Shown one piece after another: positions 7,913-16,088 of a stretch of 64,000 bases of DNA. The position numbers were made by a program, and so were the translations under genes. The notes below the pieces were generated by a model. The model was not told where the DNA came from, made no database searches, and was given only the letters and a program-made list of their open reading frames with translations. The DNA is taken from the NCBI RefSeq assembly GCF_004011505.1, contig NZ_SAUN01000001.1, positions 10,505,501 through 10,569,500 on the forward strand, in the 5' to 3' direction. Origin of the DNA: Nonomuraea polychroma (lineage in GTDB: Bacteria > Actinomycetota > Actinomycetes > Streptosporangiales > Streptosporangiaceae). How positions within the stretch are numbered: the stretch's first letter is position 1; every line of letters starts with the position of its first letter.

Positions 7913-9220
7913 GTGCTGACCGCGTTTACCCGGGCGTTCCGGACGCCGGACCTGCGCAAGAAGTTGCTCTTCACCCTGGGCATCATCGCGCTTTTCCGTC
8001 TCGGCTCGGTTCTTCCGACTCCGGGAGTTCACGTACAGAATCTGGCGGCCTGTTTCAATCAGGCGCGCGCTGATCAAGACACCGGCAACATCTACGGGAT
8101 GGTGCAGCTGTTCAGCGGCGGCGCCCTCCTGAAACTTTCAGTGTTCGCGCTCGGCATCATGCCGTACATCACCGCGAGCATCATTCTCCAGCTGCTCGTC
8201 GTCGTGATTCCGCGCCTCGAGGCGCTGAAGAAGGAAGGCCAGTCCGGCCAGACAAAGATCACGCAGTACACGCGTTATCTGACCATCGGACTCGCGGTCC
8301 TGCAGTCGACGGCGTTCATCGCCCTGGCCCGCACCGGCCAGCTCTTCCCGAACTGCCAGCAGGACGTCCTGCTCGACCCCGACAACATCTTCGGCATCGT
8401 CACGATGGTGGTCATCATGACGGCCGGCACGTCCGTCATCATGTGGCTGGGCGAGCTGATCACCGACCGGGGCGTCGGCAACGGCATGTCGATTCTGATC
8501 TTCACCCAGATCGTCGCGGTCTTCCCGTCCGAGCTGGCCAACATCTTCCAGGCCAACAAGTTCACCTTCGCGGTCGTCATGGTGGTCGGCGTCTTCATGA
8601 TCGCCGCGGTGGTCTTCGTCGAGCAGGGGCAGCGGCGCATCCCGGTTCAATACGCCAAGCGGATGGTCGGCCGCAGGATGTACGGCGGCACGTCCACCTA
8701 CATCCCGCTCAAGGTCAACCAGGCCGGCATCATCCCGGTCATCTTCGCCTCCTCACTGCTCTACCTCCCGCAGCTGTTCACCTCGCTCTTCCAGACCAGT
8801 GACAACGTGGTGATCCGGTGGATCTCCCAGAACCTGGCCACGGGCGACACCCCGATCTACATGGCCACGTTCTTCGCGTTGATCATCTTCTTCACGTACT
8901 TCTACGTGTCGATTACGTTCAACCCCACCGAAGTCGCCGACAACATGAAGAAGTACGGTGGGTTCATTCCGGGCATCCGCCCCGGCAGGCCGACGGCTGA
9001 ATACCTGAACTTCGTGCTCACCCGTCTGACCACACCGGGCGCGATCTATCTGGGTCTGATCTCCATGGTCCCGATCGTCGCGCTGGCGGTGGCCGGTGCG
9101 AGCCAGAACTTCCCGTTCGGAGGGACGAGCATTCTGATCATGGTAGGCGTCGGACTGGACACCGTTAAGCAGGTCGAGAGCCAGCTTCAGCAGCGTAATT
9201 ACGAAGGCTTCCTGCGGTAG
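7913..9220 (+). CDS. secY: Preprotein translocase subunit SecY
   Basis: SecY, 435 residues, the pore subunit of the SecYEG channel in the cytoplasmic membrane. It starts at a GTG behind AGGAGGGACC. About ten membrane helices are visible, beginning with LLFTLGIIALFRLGSVLPTPGV. Family signatures include GIMPYITASIILQLL, RGVGNGMSILIFTQIVA, and the cytosolic loop TSTYIPLKVNQAGIIPVIFA. The TAG stop shares its G with the GTG start of adk. Length is normal. secE and secG are elsewhere. Confidence 0.98.
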   Translation: MLTAFTRAFRTPDLRKKLLFTLGIIALFRLGSVLPTPGVHVQNLAACFNQARADQDTGNIYGMVQLFSGGALLKLSVFALGIMPYITASIILQLLVVVIPRLEALKKEGQSGQTKITQYTRYLTIGLAVLQSTAFIALARTGQLFPNCQQDVLLDPDNIFGIVTMVVIMTAGTSVIMWLGELITDRGVGNGMSILIFTQIVAVFPSELANIFQANKFTFAVVMVVGVFMIAAVVFVEQGQRRIPVQYAKRMVGRRMYGGTSTYIPLKVNQAGIIPVIFASSLLYLPQLFTSLFQTSDNVVIRWISQNLATGDTPIYMATFFALIIFFTYFYVSITFNPTEVADNMKKYGGFIPGIRPGRPTAEYLNFVLTRLTTPGAIYLGLISMVPIVALAVAGASQNFPFGGTSILIMVGVGLDTVKQVESQLQQRNYEGFLR

Positions 9221-9873
9221 TGCGTCTCGTTCTGGTCGGGCCCCCCGGAGCGGGTAAGGGGACACAGGCCCAGTACATCGCATCGAACCTGTCCATCCCG
9301 AAGATCTCGACAGGTGACATCTTCCATGCCAACGTCTCGGGGGGCACGGATCTTGGCAAGCTGGCCAAGACATATATGGACCGTGGCGACCTGGTGCCCG
9401 ACGAGGTCACCATCGCCATGGTCCGCGATCGGCTCTCGGAGTCCGACGCGCAGGACGGTTTCCTGCTCGACGGGTTCCCGCGGAATGTCGCGCAGGCCGA
9501 GATCCTGCGCGACATGCTCAAGGACTGGGGCCAGGCGCTGGACCTCGTCCTCGAGCTCGTCGTCGTGGACGACGACGAGGTGGTCAGGCGGCTGGCCGGC
9601 CGGCGCACGTGCAGCCAGTGCGGCCGCATCTGGCACGTCGAGTTCGACGACAAGAAGGACGACAGGTGCGACGCGTGCGGGGGCGCGCTGTTCCAGCGGG
9701 ACGACGACAAGGAGGAGACCGTACGGCACCGCCTGGAGGTTTACCAGGAGCAGACGGCGCCGCTGGTCTCGTACTACGCCGACGAGGGCATCCTCGTGGG
9801 GGTCGACGCGACCGGACCGGTCGAGGAGGTCACCCAGCGAGCCATGGAGGCGATCCGCCCGTTCATGGGCTAG
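9220..9873 (+). CDS. adk: Adenylate kinase, zinc-LID form
   Basis: Adenylate kinase, 217 residues, which interconverts AMP + ATP and 2 ADP in the cytoplasm. The P-loop GPPGAGKGT is at residues 7-15, DGFPR in the AMP-binding region near 84-88. The LID holds four cysteines (131, 134, 150, 153) in CSQC and CDAC pairs, a zinc finger of the long-form enzyme; many actinobacteria have a short LID without it. It starts at a GTG overlapping the secY stop by one base, so it depends on secY translation. Confidence 0.97.
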   Translation: MRLVLVGPPGAGKGTQAQYIASNLSIPKISTGDIFHANVSGGTDLGKLAKTYMDRGDLVPDEVTIAMVRDRLSESDAQDGFLLDGFPRNVAQAEILRDMLKDWGQALDLVLELVVVDDDEVVRRLAGRRTCSQCGRIWHVEFDDKKDDRCDACGGALFQRDDDKEETVRHRLEVYQEQTAPLVSYYADEGILVGVDATGPVEEVTQRAMEAIRPFMG

Positions 9874-9894
9874 CTGCGGCGGCACCGATGTGCG

Positions 9895-9922
9895 GAGGTG
9901 GCACGGGATTCCGTGCCACCTC
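9895..9922 (+). terminator. 12-bp hairpin between adk and map
   Basis: A perfect stem GAGGTGGCACGG / CCGTGCCACCTC with a GATT loop, 21 bases after the adk stop, without a T-run. It separates secY-adk from map. Its core resembles the hairpin before rpoA at 14147-14174. Confidence 0.6.
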
Positions 9923-9984
9923 GCGGCTATTGTGGGGGAATTGGGCCCCCAAGTGGCCCGTTGAGTGACCCAGGGGGGCATTAC

Positions 9985-10794
9985 ATGTTCAAGAGGAACC
10001 GCCACGGAATCCAGATCAAGTCACCGGAGCAGCTCGAGAAGATGCGAGCCGCCGGACTGGTGGTCGGACGCACGCTCGACCTGCTGAAGCGCTCGGTCGA
10101 GCCCGGCATGACGCCGCTCGACCTCGACTCCATCGCCGAGAAGGCGATCAGGGACGAAGGCGCGATTCCGTCGTTCAAGGGTTACCAGGGCTTTCCCGCG
10201 ACGATCTGCGCGTCGGTGAACGACGAGGTGGTGCACGGCATCCCGACCGACGCCCGCAAGCTGCGCGAGGGCGACATCATCTCAATCGACTGCGGCGCCA
10301 TCCTCGACGGCTGGCACGGAGACTCCGCGGTCACGGTCCCTGTCGGTGAGGTGGATCCCAAGCTCACGGAGCTCATGCGCATCACGGAAGAGTCCATGTG
10401 GCGCGGCATCGCGGCGCTGCGGCCCGGCCGCCACCTGTCCGACATCGGCCACGAGATCGAGCGGTACGTCAAGTCGCAAGGCCGTTTCGGCATCCCTCCG
10501 GAGTACGGCGGCCACGGCATCGGCACCGAGATGCACATGGATCCGTGGATCGCCAACCACGGCCGGCCCGGGCGTGGCCCGGTGCTGGAGGAGGGCATGT
10601 GCCTGGCCGTCGAGCCGATGGTCAACCTGGGCACGGAGCGGACGCGCGTGCTGGCCGACGACTGGACCGTGGTCACGATCGACGGCAAGGCCTCCGCACA
10701 CTTCGAACACAGCGTTGCGGTGACACATAATGGTCCATGGGTGCTAACCGCCCTAGACGGGGGCAAGGAGCGCCTTACTCAACTGCAGACCTAG
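9985..10794 (+). CDS. map: Methionine aminopeptidase, type I
   Basis: Type I methionine aminopeptidase, 269 residues, which removes the initiator methionine from nascent proteins. I start it at the ATG at 9985 (MFKRNRHGIQIKSPEQLEKM) after a G-rich site; the open frame from 9898 would run through the intergenic hairpin. The pita-bread metal ligands are visible: Asp in ISIDCGAILDGWHGDSAVT, His in YGGHGIGTEMH, Glu in VEPMV and in FEHSVAVT. It is the usual neighbour of adk. Confidence 0.96.
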   Translation: MFKRNRHGIQIKSPEQLEKMRAAGLVVGRTLDLLKRSVEPGMTPLDLDSIAEKAIRDEGAIPSFKGYQGFPATICASVNDEVVHGIPTDARKLREGDIISIDCGAILDGWHGDSAVTVPVGEVDPKLTELMRITEESMWRGIAALRPGRHLSDIGHEIERYVKSQGRFGIPPEYGGHGIGTEMHMDPWIANHGRPGRGPVLEEGMCLAVEPMVNLGTERTRVLADDWTVVTIDGKASAHFEHSVAVTHNGPWVLTALDGGKERLTQLQT

Positions 10795-10815
10795 CCGTAG
10801 CCGGGAGTGGGCGGG

Positions 10816-11244
10816 ATGGCGAACAGCCCCGAAATGCGAGCATCCGACTCCGACCGCGACCGGGTGGCCGCCATCCTTCGCGAGCACACCGCGCAGGGCC
10901 GCATCACGATGGACGAGTTCAACGAGCGGCTCGAACAGCTCTACCAGAGCAAGACCTACGGCGAACTCGCCAAGCTGACGTCCGACCTGCCCGACGTGGA
11001 CCTGCGCAACCGGCCCGCGAAGACGGCGAAAGCCATCGAGAGCAAAGACGGCATGCATTCGGGCATGAAGGCGGCCTGGGGCGCCTGGGCCATGGCCAGC
11101 GGGATCAACTGGGTCATCTGGCTGATCGTCAGCATCTCGTCGGACGGCGGGGTCTATCCGTGGCCGCTGTGGGTGATGGGGCCCTGGGGCGTGATTTTGC
11201 TGGTGAGCACCATTTTCGGGAGCAACCAGCCGAAGAGAAACTAG
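10816..11244 (+). CDS. DUF1707 membrane protein
   Basis: A 142-residue protein with an N-terminal DUF1707 domain (MRASDSDRDRVAAILREHT, then GRITMDEFNERLEQLYQSKT), a short module common in actinobacterial membrane proteins and of unknown function. Behind it are two hydrophobic segments (about 95-112 and 118-135), so the protein is likely anchored with the DUF1707 domain in the cytoplasm. The ATG at 10816 has GGGAG upstream; a GTG at 10807 is possible. It sits between map and infA, breaking up the ribosomal cluster, and I see no link to translation. Confidence 0.85.
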   Translation: MANSPEMRASDSDRDRVAAILREHTAQGRITMDEFNERLEQLYQSKTYGELAKLTSDLPDVDLRNRPAKTAKAIESKDGMHSGMKAAWGAWAMASGINWVIWLIVSISSDGGVYPWPLWVMGPWGVILLVSTIFGSNQPKRN

Positions 11245-11346
11245 GGCAGTGTGCAGTAGTGCACTGTGTGGATTCCTGCGCAGTACGGATAAGAGCGACT
11301 TCCTAACGTGAGCGGTGTCAGGAACACGACTCACGGAGGAATCCAC

Positions 11347-11760
11347 ATGCGTAAGGTCCTCGCAGCCGCCGCCCTCGCCGGTTCGATCGCCGTCACCGGC
11401 CTCGCCGTCGCCGCCCCCGCCGCCCAGGCGGCCACCGCGACCCAGACCGCCGCCTCGACGGCAACGTCGATGGGCACCTGGGGCAAGTACCACTCCAGCA
11501 ACCATAAGGCCTACACCTACGGCAAGACCTGGAAGCAGAACGGCAAGGTCTACACGAAGTGGTACGGCAAGGAGTTCACGCCGAAGCACGGCTACGTGTG
11601 GTTCAAGTACTACTCCGGCGGTAGCTGGCACACGTTCTCCCGCGAGTGGAACGGGTCGTACAGCGAGACCTGGTCCAAGCACGGGATCAAGAAGCTGTAC
11701 ACCTACACCTGCTGGGGCGGCAAGTTCACGGCCTGCGGCTCCGCGCACCGCATCTACTAG
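11347..11760 (+). CDS. Small secreted aromatic-rich basic protein
   Basis: A 137-residue exported protein of unknown function. A Sec signal peptide is clear: MRK, then a hydrophobic alanine-rich core, then cleavage expected after AAQA near residue 26. The mature part is rich in Lys, Trp, Tyr, His and Gly, for example YGKTWKQNGKVYTKWYGKEF and WFKYYSGGSWHTFSREW, with two cysteines near the end (YTCWGG, TACGS) that may pair. The pattern suggests a small extracellular beta-rich domain; I recognise no family. The ATG follows GGAGGA. It lies between the DUF1707 gene and infA and is closed by a strong terminator. Confidence 0.8.
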   Translation: MRKVLAAAALAGSIAVTGLAVAAPAAQAATATQTAASTATSMGTWGKYHSSNHKAYTYGKTWKQNGKVYTKWYGKEFTPKHGYVWFKYYSGGSWHTFSREWNGSYSETWSKHGIKKLYTYTCWGGKFTACGSAHRIY

Positions 11761-11810
11761 TCCATCCCATGGTCGCGAGGCACCGCACTGCCCTGAGAGC
11801 CCTACCCCCC

Positions 11811-11848
11811 GGAAGGCCCGCCGAGTTCTCTCCCTCGGCGGGCCTTCC
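11811..11848 (+). terminator. Strong hairpin after the secreted-protein gene
   Basis: A perfect 15-bp stem (GGAAGGCCCGCCGAG and its complement) with an 8-base loop, 50 bases after the stop codon. It isolates the infA operon from upstream genes. There is no real T-run (GTTGTG follows), as is common in high-GC actinobacteria. Confidence 0.75.
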
Positions 11849-11944
11849 GTTGTGCGCGTCGGGGCCGATGAACCTGCGGTACACTATGACGTGGTTGTGT
11901 CAGGACATCTGGCACGCGTTTTCGCGTTTTCAAGCCAGGTGTCG

Positions 11945-11950
11945 TACACT
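11945..11950 (+). promoter_or_regulatory. Candidate -10 element upstream of infA
   Basis: TACACT fits the actinobacterial -10 consensus TANNNT, 131 bases before the infA start and downstream of a strong terminator, so a promoter is needed in this gap. A second TACACT lies at 11880-11885 and the nonamer CACTATGAC occurs twice nearby. No good -35 is visible for either. Confidence 0.35.
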
Positions 11951-12081
11951 CCTTAGTCGGCTCACTATGACTATCACGCGTCGGCGGTCCTTGCCGATCG
12001 TCGCTCTCTTCGAAGCGTGAAGGTCGCGGCTGCGTAGTGAACCGGAGCCTCAGACGACCGATCAGTGAAACGCGAGGAATT

Positions 12082-12303
12082 TTGGCCAAGAAAGACGGCG
12101 CCATCGAGATCGAGGGCACTGTGGTCGAATCGCTCCCGAACGCCATGTTCCGGGTGCAGCTCGACAACGGCCATAAGGTCCTGGCCCACATCAGCGGACG
12201 GATGCGGATGCACTACATCCGGATCCTTCCAGACGACCGGGTAGTCGTTGAACTGAGCCCCTACGACCTCAGTCGTGGGCGGATCGTCTACCGATACAAG
12301 TAA
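12082..12303 (+). CDS. infA: Translation initiation factor IF-1
   Basis: IF-1, 73 residues, an S1-type OB-fold protein that occupies the ribosomal A site during initiation. I start it at the TTG at 12082, five bases after a GAGGAA site, giving AKKDGAIEIEGTVVESLPN, the universal N-terminus; the ATG-initiated longer frame from 12037 adds 15 residues unlike the family. HISGRMRMHYIRILPDDRV and SPYDLSRGRIVYRYK are intact. It leads the rpmJ-rpsM-rpsK-rpsD-rpoA-rplQ series. Confidence 0.96.
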   Translation: MAKKDGAIEIEGTVVESLPNAMFRVQLDNGHKVLAHISGRMRMHYIRILPDDRVVVELSPYDLSRGRIVYRYK

Positions 12304-12327
12304 GAACGTCTGAGGACACAAAGGACA

Positions 12328-12441
12328 ATGAAGGTAAAGCCGAGCGTCAAGAAGATCTGCGACAAGTGCAAGGTGATCCGCCGGCACGGTCGCGTCATGG
12401 TGATCTGCGACAACCTGCGCCACAAGCAGCGCCAGGGCTAG
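12328..12441 (+). CDS. rpmJ: 50S ribosomal protein L36, zinc-binding type
   Basis: Ribosomal protein L36, 37 residues, the smallest large-subunit protein. The sequence MKVKPSVKKICDKCKVIRR is unmistakable. The zinc ligands are Cys11, Cys14, Cys27 and His32, so this is the zinc-requiring form. The start lies after AAAGGAC, 24 bases downstream of infA. Position between infA and rpsM is the canonical alpha-operon order. Confidence 0.97.
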   Translation: MKVKPSVKKICDKCKVIRRHGRVMVICDNLRHKQRQG

Positions 12442-12662
12442 TCGCCGCAAGGCTTCTCCGAGTCCGCCCCGCGAGGGAGCGGACTCGACGCATGAGAAGC
12501 CTGCAACAGTTAGCGCGTTTCACACCCGGGCAGGCAGGCCTTTTCCGAAGGACCTGAACCACTCGGAAGACCCCCGGTCGGAGGCCGGGGCCCTCACCCC
12601 GGGCATTGGGGAGGGGCAGTGAGGCGCAAGACCTCCGCCACAAAGAAGGAGAATGCCCGACC

Positions 12663-13043
12663 ATGGCTCGCCTGGTTGGCGTCGACCTCCCCCGCGACAA
12701 GCGGCTGGAGATCGCTCTCACCTACATCTACGGAATCGGCCGCACCCGCGCCCAGGAGATCCTCCAGGCCACCGGTGTCAGCGGCGACCTCCGGGTCCAC
12801 CAGCTCTCCGACACCGAGCTCGTCCCGATGCGTGACTACATCGAGGCGAACTTCAAGATCGAGGGTGACCTGCGCCGCGAGGTCCAGGCCGACATTCGTC
12901 GCAAGATCGAAATCGGTTGCTACCAGGGCATCCGGCACCGCAAGGGCCTGCCCGTGCACGGTCAGCGCACGCAGACCAACGCGCGCACCCGTAAGGGCAA
13001 GAAGAAGACCGTCGCCGGCAAGAAGAAGCCCGGTAAGAAGTAG
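12663..13043 (+). CDS. rpsM: 30S ribosomal protein S13
   Basis: Ribosomal protein S13, 126 residues, a head protein that bridges to L5 and whose C-terminal tail reaches the P-site tRNA. I start it at the ATG at 12663 (MARLVGVDLPRDKRLEIALT). A helix-two-turn-helix region (YIYGIGRTRAQEIL) and the conserved RHRKGLPVHGQRTQTNARTR are followed by a lysine-rich tail. The 221-base gap upstream holds a GC hairpin (CCCCGG/CCGGGG at 12572-12590) and may carry its own control element. Confidence 0.97.
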   Translation: MARLVGVDLPRDKRLEIALTYIYGIGRTRAQEILQATGVSGDLRVHQLSDTELVPMRDYIEANFKIEGDLRREVQADIRRKIEIGCYQGIRHRKGLPVHGQRTQTNARTRKGKKKTVAGKKKPGKK

Positions 13044-13088
13044 TCCTCGCAGCCGCGGGATCGAAGACCTCAGGAGTAATGGCAAACA

Positions 13089-13493
13089 ATGCCTCCTAAG
13101 AGCCGTCAGGGCGCCCCGAAGAAGGTGCGCCGCAAGGAGAAGAAGAACGTCGCTCATGGGCACGCCCACATCAAGAGCACGTTCAACAACACGATCGTTT
13201 CGATCACCGACCCGAACGGGAACGTGATCTCCTGGGCCAGCGCCGGCCACGTGGGTTTCAAGGGCTCCCGTAAGTCCACCCCGTTCGCCGCTCAGATGGC
13301 CGCGGAGAACGCCGCTCGCCGCGCCATGGAGCACGGCATGCGCAAGGTCGACGTCTTCGTCAAGGGTCCCGGCTCCGGCCGTGAGACCGCGATCCGCTCG
13401 CTGCAGGCCACCGGCCTCGAGGTGGGTTCGATCCAGGACGTCACGCCGGTTCCGCACAACGGTTGCCGCCCTCCCAAGCGTCGCCGCGTCTGA
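13089..13493 (+). CDS. rpsK: 30S ribosomal protein S11
   Basis: Ribosomal protein S11, 134 residues, on the platform of the small subunit near the mRNA exit. NVAHGHAHIKSTFNNTIVSI and FVKGPGSGRETAIRSLQ are the family signatures, and the end PVPHNGCRPPKRRRV is universal. It follows rpsM by 45 bases and precedes rpsD by 20, all on one presumed transcript with rpoA. Confidence 0.98.
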   Translation: MPPKSRQGAPKKVRRKEKKNVAHGHAHIKSTFNNTIVSITDPNGNVISWASAGHVGFKGSRKSTPFAAQMAAENAARRAMEHGMRKVDVFVKGPGSGRETAIRSLQATGLEVGSIQDVTPVPHNGCRPPKRRRV

Positions 13494-13513
13494 ATCCCAG
13501 GAGATAGAGAGAA

Positions 13514-14140
13514 ATGGCTCGTTACACGGGCGCGGACTGCAAGCTCTGCCGTCGCGAGAAGACCAAGCTCTTCCTCAAGGGCAGCAAGTGCGAGTCCGCC
13601 AAGTGCCCCATCGAGATCCGTCCTTACCCGCCGGGTGAGCACGGCCGCGGACGCCCCAAGGAGTCCGAGTACCAGCTTCAGCTTCGTGAGAAGCAGAAGA
13701 CCCGCCGCATCTACGGCGTCCTCGAGAAGCAGTTCCGCAACTACTACGAGGAGGCCGCGGGCAAGAGCGGCAAGTCGGGTGAGGTGCTGCTCCAGATCCT
13801 GGAGACCCGTCTCGACAACGTCGTCTACCGCGCCGGGTTCGCGCAGTCGCGTGACGCCGCTCGCCAGCAGGTGCGCCACGGCCACATCCTGGTGAACGGC
13901 AAGAAGGTGGACATTCCGTCCTACCGCGTTCGCGAGCACGACATCATCGAGGTCCGCGAGAACAAGCGCAACCTGCTGCCCTACGAGGTCGCTCGGGCGA
14001 CCGCGGGCGAGCGCACTGTTCCGGCGTGGCTCGGCGTCGTGCCGGACAAGCTTCGCGTCCTGGTTCACCAGCTGCCGGTTCGCCAGCAGATCGACACCCA
14101 GGTGCAAGAGCAGCTCATCGTCGAGTACTACTCGAAGTGA
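13514..14140 (+). CDS. rpsD: 30S ribosomal protein S4, zinc-binding type
   Basis: Ribosomal protein S4, 208 residues, which nucleates 16S rRNA folding and represses its operon in E. coli. Cysteines at 9, 12, 26 and 31 (CKLC...CESAKC) give the zinc-bound form; zinc-free S4 proteins lack them. The S4 RNA-binding domain is near residues 96-160 (RLDNVVYRAGFAQSRDAARQ). The end VRQQIDTQVQEQLIVEYYSK is conserved. A strong hairpin separates it from rpoA. Confidence 0.97.
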   Translation: MARYTGADCKLCRREKTKLFLKGSKCESAKCPIEIRPYPPGEHGRGRPKESEYQLQLREKQKTRRIYGVLEKQFRNYYEEAAGKSGKSGEVLLQILETRLDNVVYRAGFAQSRDAARQQVRHGHILVNGKKVDIPSYRVREHDIIEVRENKRNLLPYEVARATAGERTVPAWLGVVPDKLRVLVHQLPVRQQIDTQVQEQLIVEYYSK

Positions 14141-14146
14141 GCCTTG

Positions 14147-14174
14147 GTCGAGGTGCGGATTTCCGCACCTCGAC
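14147..14174 (+). terminator. 12-bp hairpin between rpsD and rpoA
   Basis: A perfect stem GTCGAGGTGCGG / CCGCACCTCGAC with an ATTT loop, six bases after the rpsD stop and with no T-run. It may partly terminate or process the transcript before rpoA. The sequence TATATCGG follows, more AT-rich than its surroundings. Confidence 0.55.
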
Positions 14175-14237
14175 TACGCTTTATATCGGAGTGGCGTCAT
14201 ATAGCGGGCGCCACACGAAAAAGGGGAGAACCCGCAC

Positions 14238-15254
14238 ATGCTGATCGCTCAGCGTCCGACTCTTCTCGAAGAGTCGATCGACGACACCCGGTCCCGATTC
14301 GTCATCGAGCCGCTGGAGCCGGGCTTCGGCTACACCATCGGCAACTCGCTGCGCCGCACGCTGCTGTCGTCCATTCCGGGCGCGGCCGTGACGAGCATCC
14401 GCATCGAGGGCGTGCTGCACGAGTTCTCGACCGTTCCCGGGGTCAAGGAAGACGTCACCGACATCATCCTCAACCTCAAGGAACTGGTCGTCTCCTCCGA
14501 GCACGACGAGCCGGTCGTGATGTACCTGCGCAAGCAGGGCCCGGGCGAGGTCACCGCCGCCGACATCGCGCCGCCGGCCGGTGTCGAGGTGCACAACCCC
14601 GAGCTGCGCATCGCCACGCTCAACGGCAAGGCGAAGCTGGAGATGGAGCTGACCGTCGAGCGCGGCCGGGGCTACGTCTCCGCCGCGCAGAACAAGCAGC
14701 CCGGTCAGGAGATCGGCCGCATTCCGATCGACTCGATCTACTCGCCGGTGCTCAAGGTCACCTACAAGGTCGAGGCGACCCGAGTCGAGCAGCGTACCGA
14801 CTTCGACCGCCTCATCCTCGACGTCGAGACCAAGCCGGCCATGAAGCCCCGCGACGCGGTGGCCTCCGCCGGTAAGACCCTCGTCGAGCTCTTCGGCCTG
14901 GCCCGTGAGCTCAACGTCGAGGCCGAGGGCATCGACATCGGCCCGTCGCCGACCGACGCCGCCCTGGCGGCCGACCTCGCGCTGCCGATCGAGGAGCTCA
15001 ACCTCACCGTCCGGTCGTACAACTGCCTCAAGCGCGAGGGCATCCACACCGTGGGTGAGCTCGTGGCGCGCAGCGAGCAGGACCTCCTCGACATCCGCAA
15101 CTTCGGTGCGAAGTCGATCGAAGAGGTCAAGCAGAAGCTGCACGAGATGTCGCTGGCGCTCAAGGACTCCCCGCCCGGGTTCGACCCGAGCGCGGTGGCC
15201 GGTGGCGGCTATGACGACGACGACAGCGCTTACGTCGAGACGGAGCAGTACTAG
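14238..15254 (+). CDS. rpoA: RNA polymerase alpha subunit
   Basis: RNA polymerase alpha subunit, 338 residues. The N-terminal assembly domain begins with MLIAQRPTLLEESID and contains EPLEPGFGYTIGNSLRRTLL. After a linker near 225-245 comes the C-terminal domain with its helix-hairpin-helix (YNCLKREGIHTVGELV and LLDIRNFGAKSIEEVKQKL), which binds UP elements and activators. The acidic tail ends DDDDSAYVETEQY. The start follows AAAGGGGAG. It is followed by a repeat-bearing gap before rplQ. Confidence 0.98.
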   Translation: MLIAQRPTLLEESIDDTRSRFVIEPLEPGFGYTIGNSLRRTLLSSIPGAAVTSIRIEGVLHEFSTVPGVKEDVTDIILNLKELVVSSEHDEPVVMYLRKQGPGEVTAADIAPPAGVEVHNPELRIATLNGKAKLEMELTVERGRGYVSAAQNKQPGQEIGRIPIDSIYSPVLKVTYKVEATRVEQRTDFDRLILDVETKPAMKPRDAVASAGKTLVELFGLARELNVEAEGIDIGPSPTDAALAADLALPIEELNLTVRSYNCLKREGIHTVGELVARSEQDLLDIRNFGAKSIEEVKQKLHEMSLALKDSPPGFDPSAVAGGGYDDDDSAYVETEQY

Positions 15255-15290
15255 ACACGTCCCGCTTGTAGCGTCTCCGCGCCTTTCGGA

Positions 15291-15404
15291 GGGCTGAGGT
15301 CCTGTGGAGAAGGGGATCGGCGAGAGATCGCCGGTCCTCGGTCTCCGGGGCTGAGGTCCTTGGGGAGGGAGAGCCGGTGAGAGATCGCCGGTCCTCGGTC
15401 TCGG
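15291..15404 (+). repeat. 57-bp imperfect tandem duplication between rpoA and rplQ
   Basis: Two adjacent units of 57 bases (15291-15347 and 15348-15404) share GGGCTGAGGTCCT at their starts and a 24-base block ending CCTCGGTCTC at 15322-15345 and 15379-15402. The middle part is less alike. No gene spans it; the 285-base gap otherwise shows only GC-rich sequence up to the AAGGAGAG site of rplQ. Confidence 0.8.
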
Positions 15405-15539
15405 GGAGGTTCCGGAAGGGGCCTTCCTGGGCGTGGGAGGGGTGTGCGGGTGAAAGTAACGGTGTCGCGCGTCCGCGGCGCCGGCCCGACTCCGGTACCT
15501 GGTACGGCCGGGGCGGGTTAATCCACAAGGAGAGATGAA

Positions 15540-16070
15540 ATGCCCAAGCCCACCAAGGGTGCACGTCTTGGCGGCAGCCCGGCGCACGAGCGGCTGATCC
15601 TGGCCAACCTGGCCACCGATCTGTTCCGCCATGGCAAGATCCGTACGACGGTCACGAAGGCCAAGCGCCTGCGTCCGCTGGCGGAGCGCCTGATCACCAA
15701 GGCGAAGAAGGGCGACATCCACAACCGTCGCCAGGTCCTGACCGTCGTCAAGGACAAGGGCGTCGTGCACCACCTCTTCACCGAGATCGCGACGACGTTC
15801 GCCGAGCGTCCCGGTGGCTACACCCGCATCACCAAGATCGGTGCGCGTAAGGGCGACAACGCCCCGATGGCGGTCATCGAGCTGGTGACCGAGCCGCTGA
15901 ACGCCGTCACCACCCGCCGCACCGAGGCTCCGGCCGCCGCCGCGGCGCCCGCGGAGGAGACCGAGGCGCCCAAGGCCGAGGAAGCCAAGGCCGAGGCCGC
16001 GGAGGCTCCTGAGGCCGCCGCCGAGGAGACCCCGGCCGCCGAGGCTGAGGCGAAGAAGGACGAGGCCTGA
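15540..16070 (+). CDS. rplQ: 50S ribosomal protein L17, with acidic Ala/Glu tail
   Basis: Ribosomal protein L17, 176 residues, located near the exit-tunnel opening. The conserved core MPKPTKGARLGGSPAHERLI and RLRPLAERLITKAKKGD fills the first 120 residues. The remaining 55 form a low-complexity Ala/Glu/Lys/Pro tail (APAEETEAPKAEEAKAEAA), an extension often seen in actinobacteria and likely disordered on the ribosome surface. AAGGAGAG precedes the ATG. A classic terminator follows. Confidence 0.97.
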   Translation: MPKPTKGARLGGSPAHERLILANLATDLFRHGKIRTTVTKAKRLRPLAERLITKAKKGDIHNRRQVLTVVKDKGVVHHLFTEIATTFAERPGGYTRITKIGARKGDNAPMAVIELVTEPLNAVTTRRTEAPAAAAAPAEETEAPKAEEAKAEAAEAPEAAAEETPAAEAEAKKDEA

Positions 16071-16088
16071 TCTCAGGCTGTATGCATC

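Noticed and set aside
14181..15773. Minus-strand open frame of 530 codons over rpoA and the gap to rplQ
   Set aside because: It covers rpoA entirely in antisense and uses the low-complexity duplicated gap; the translation shows no protein-like pattern.
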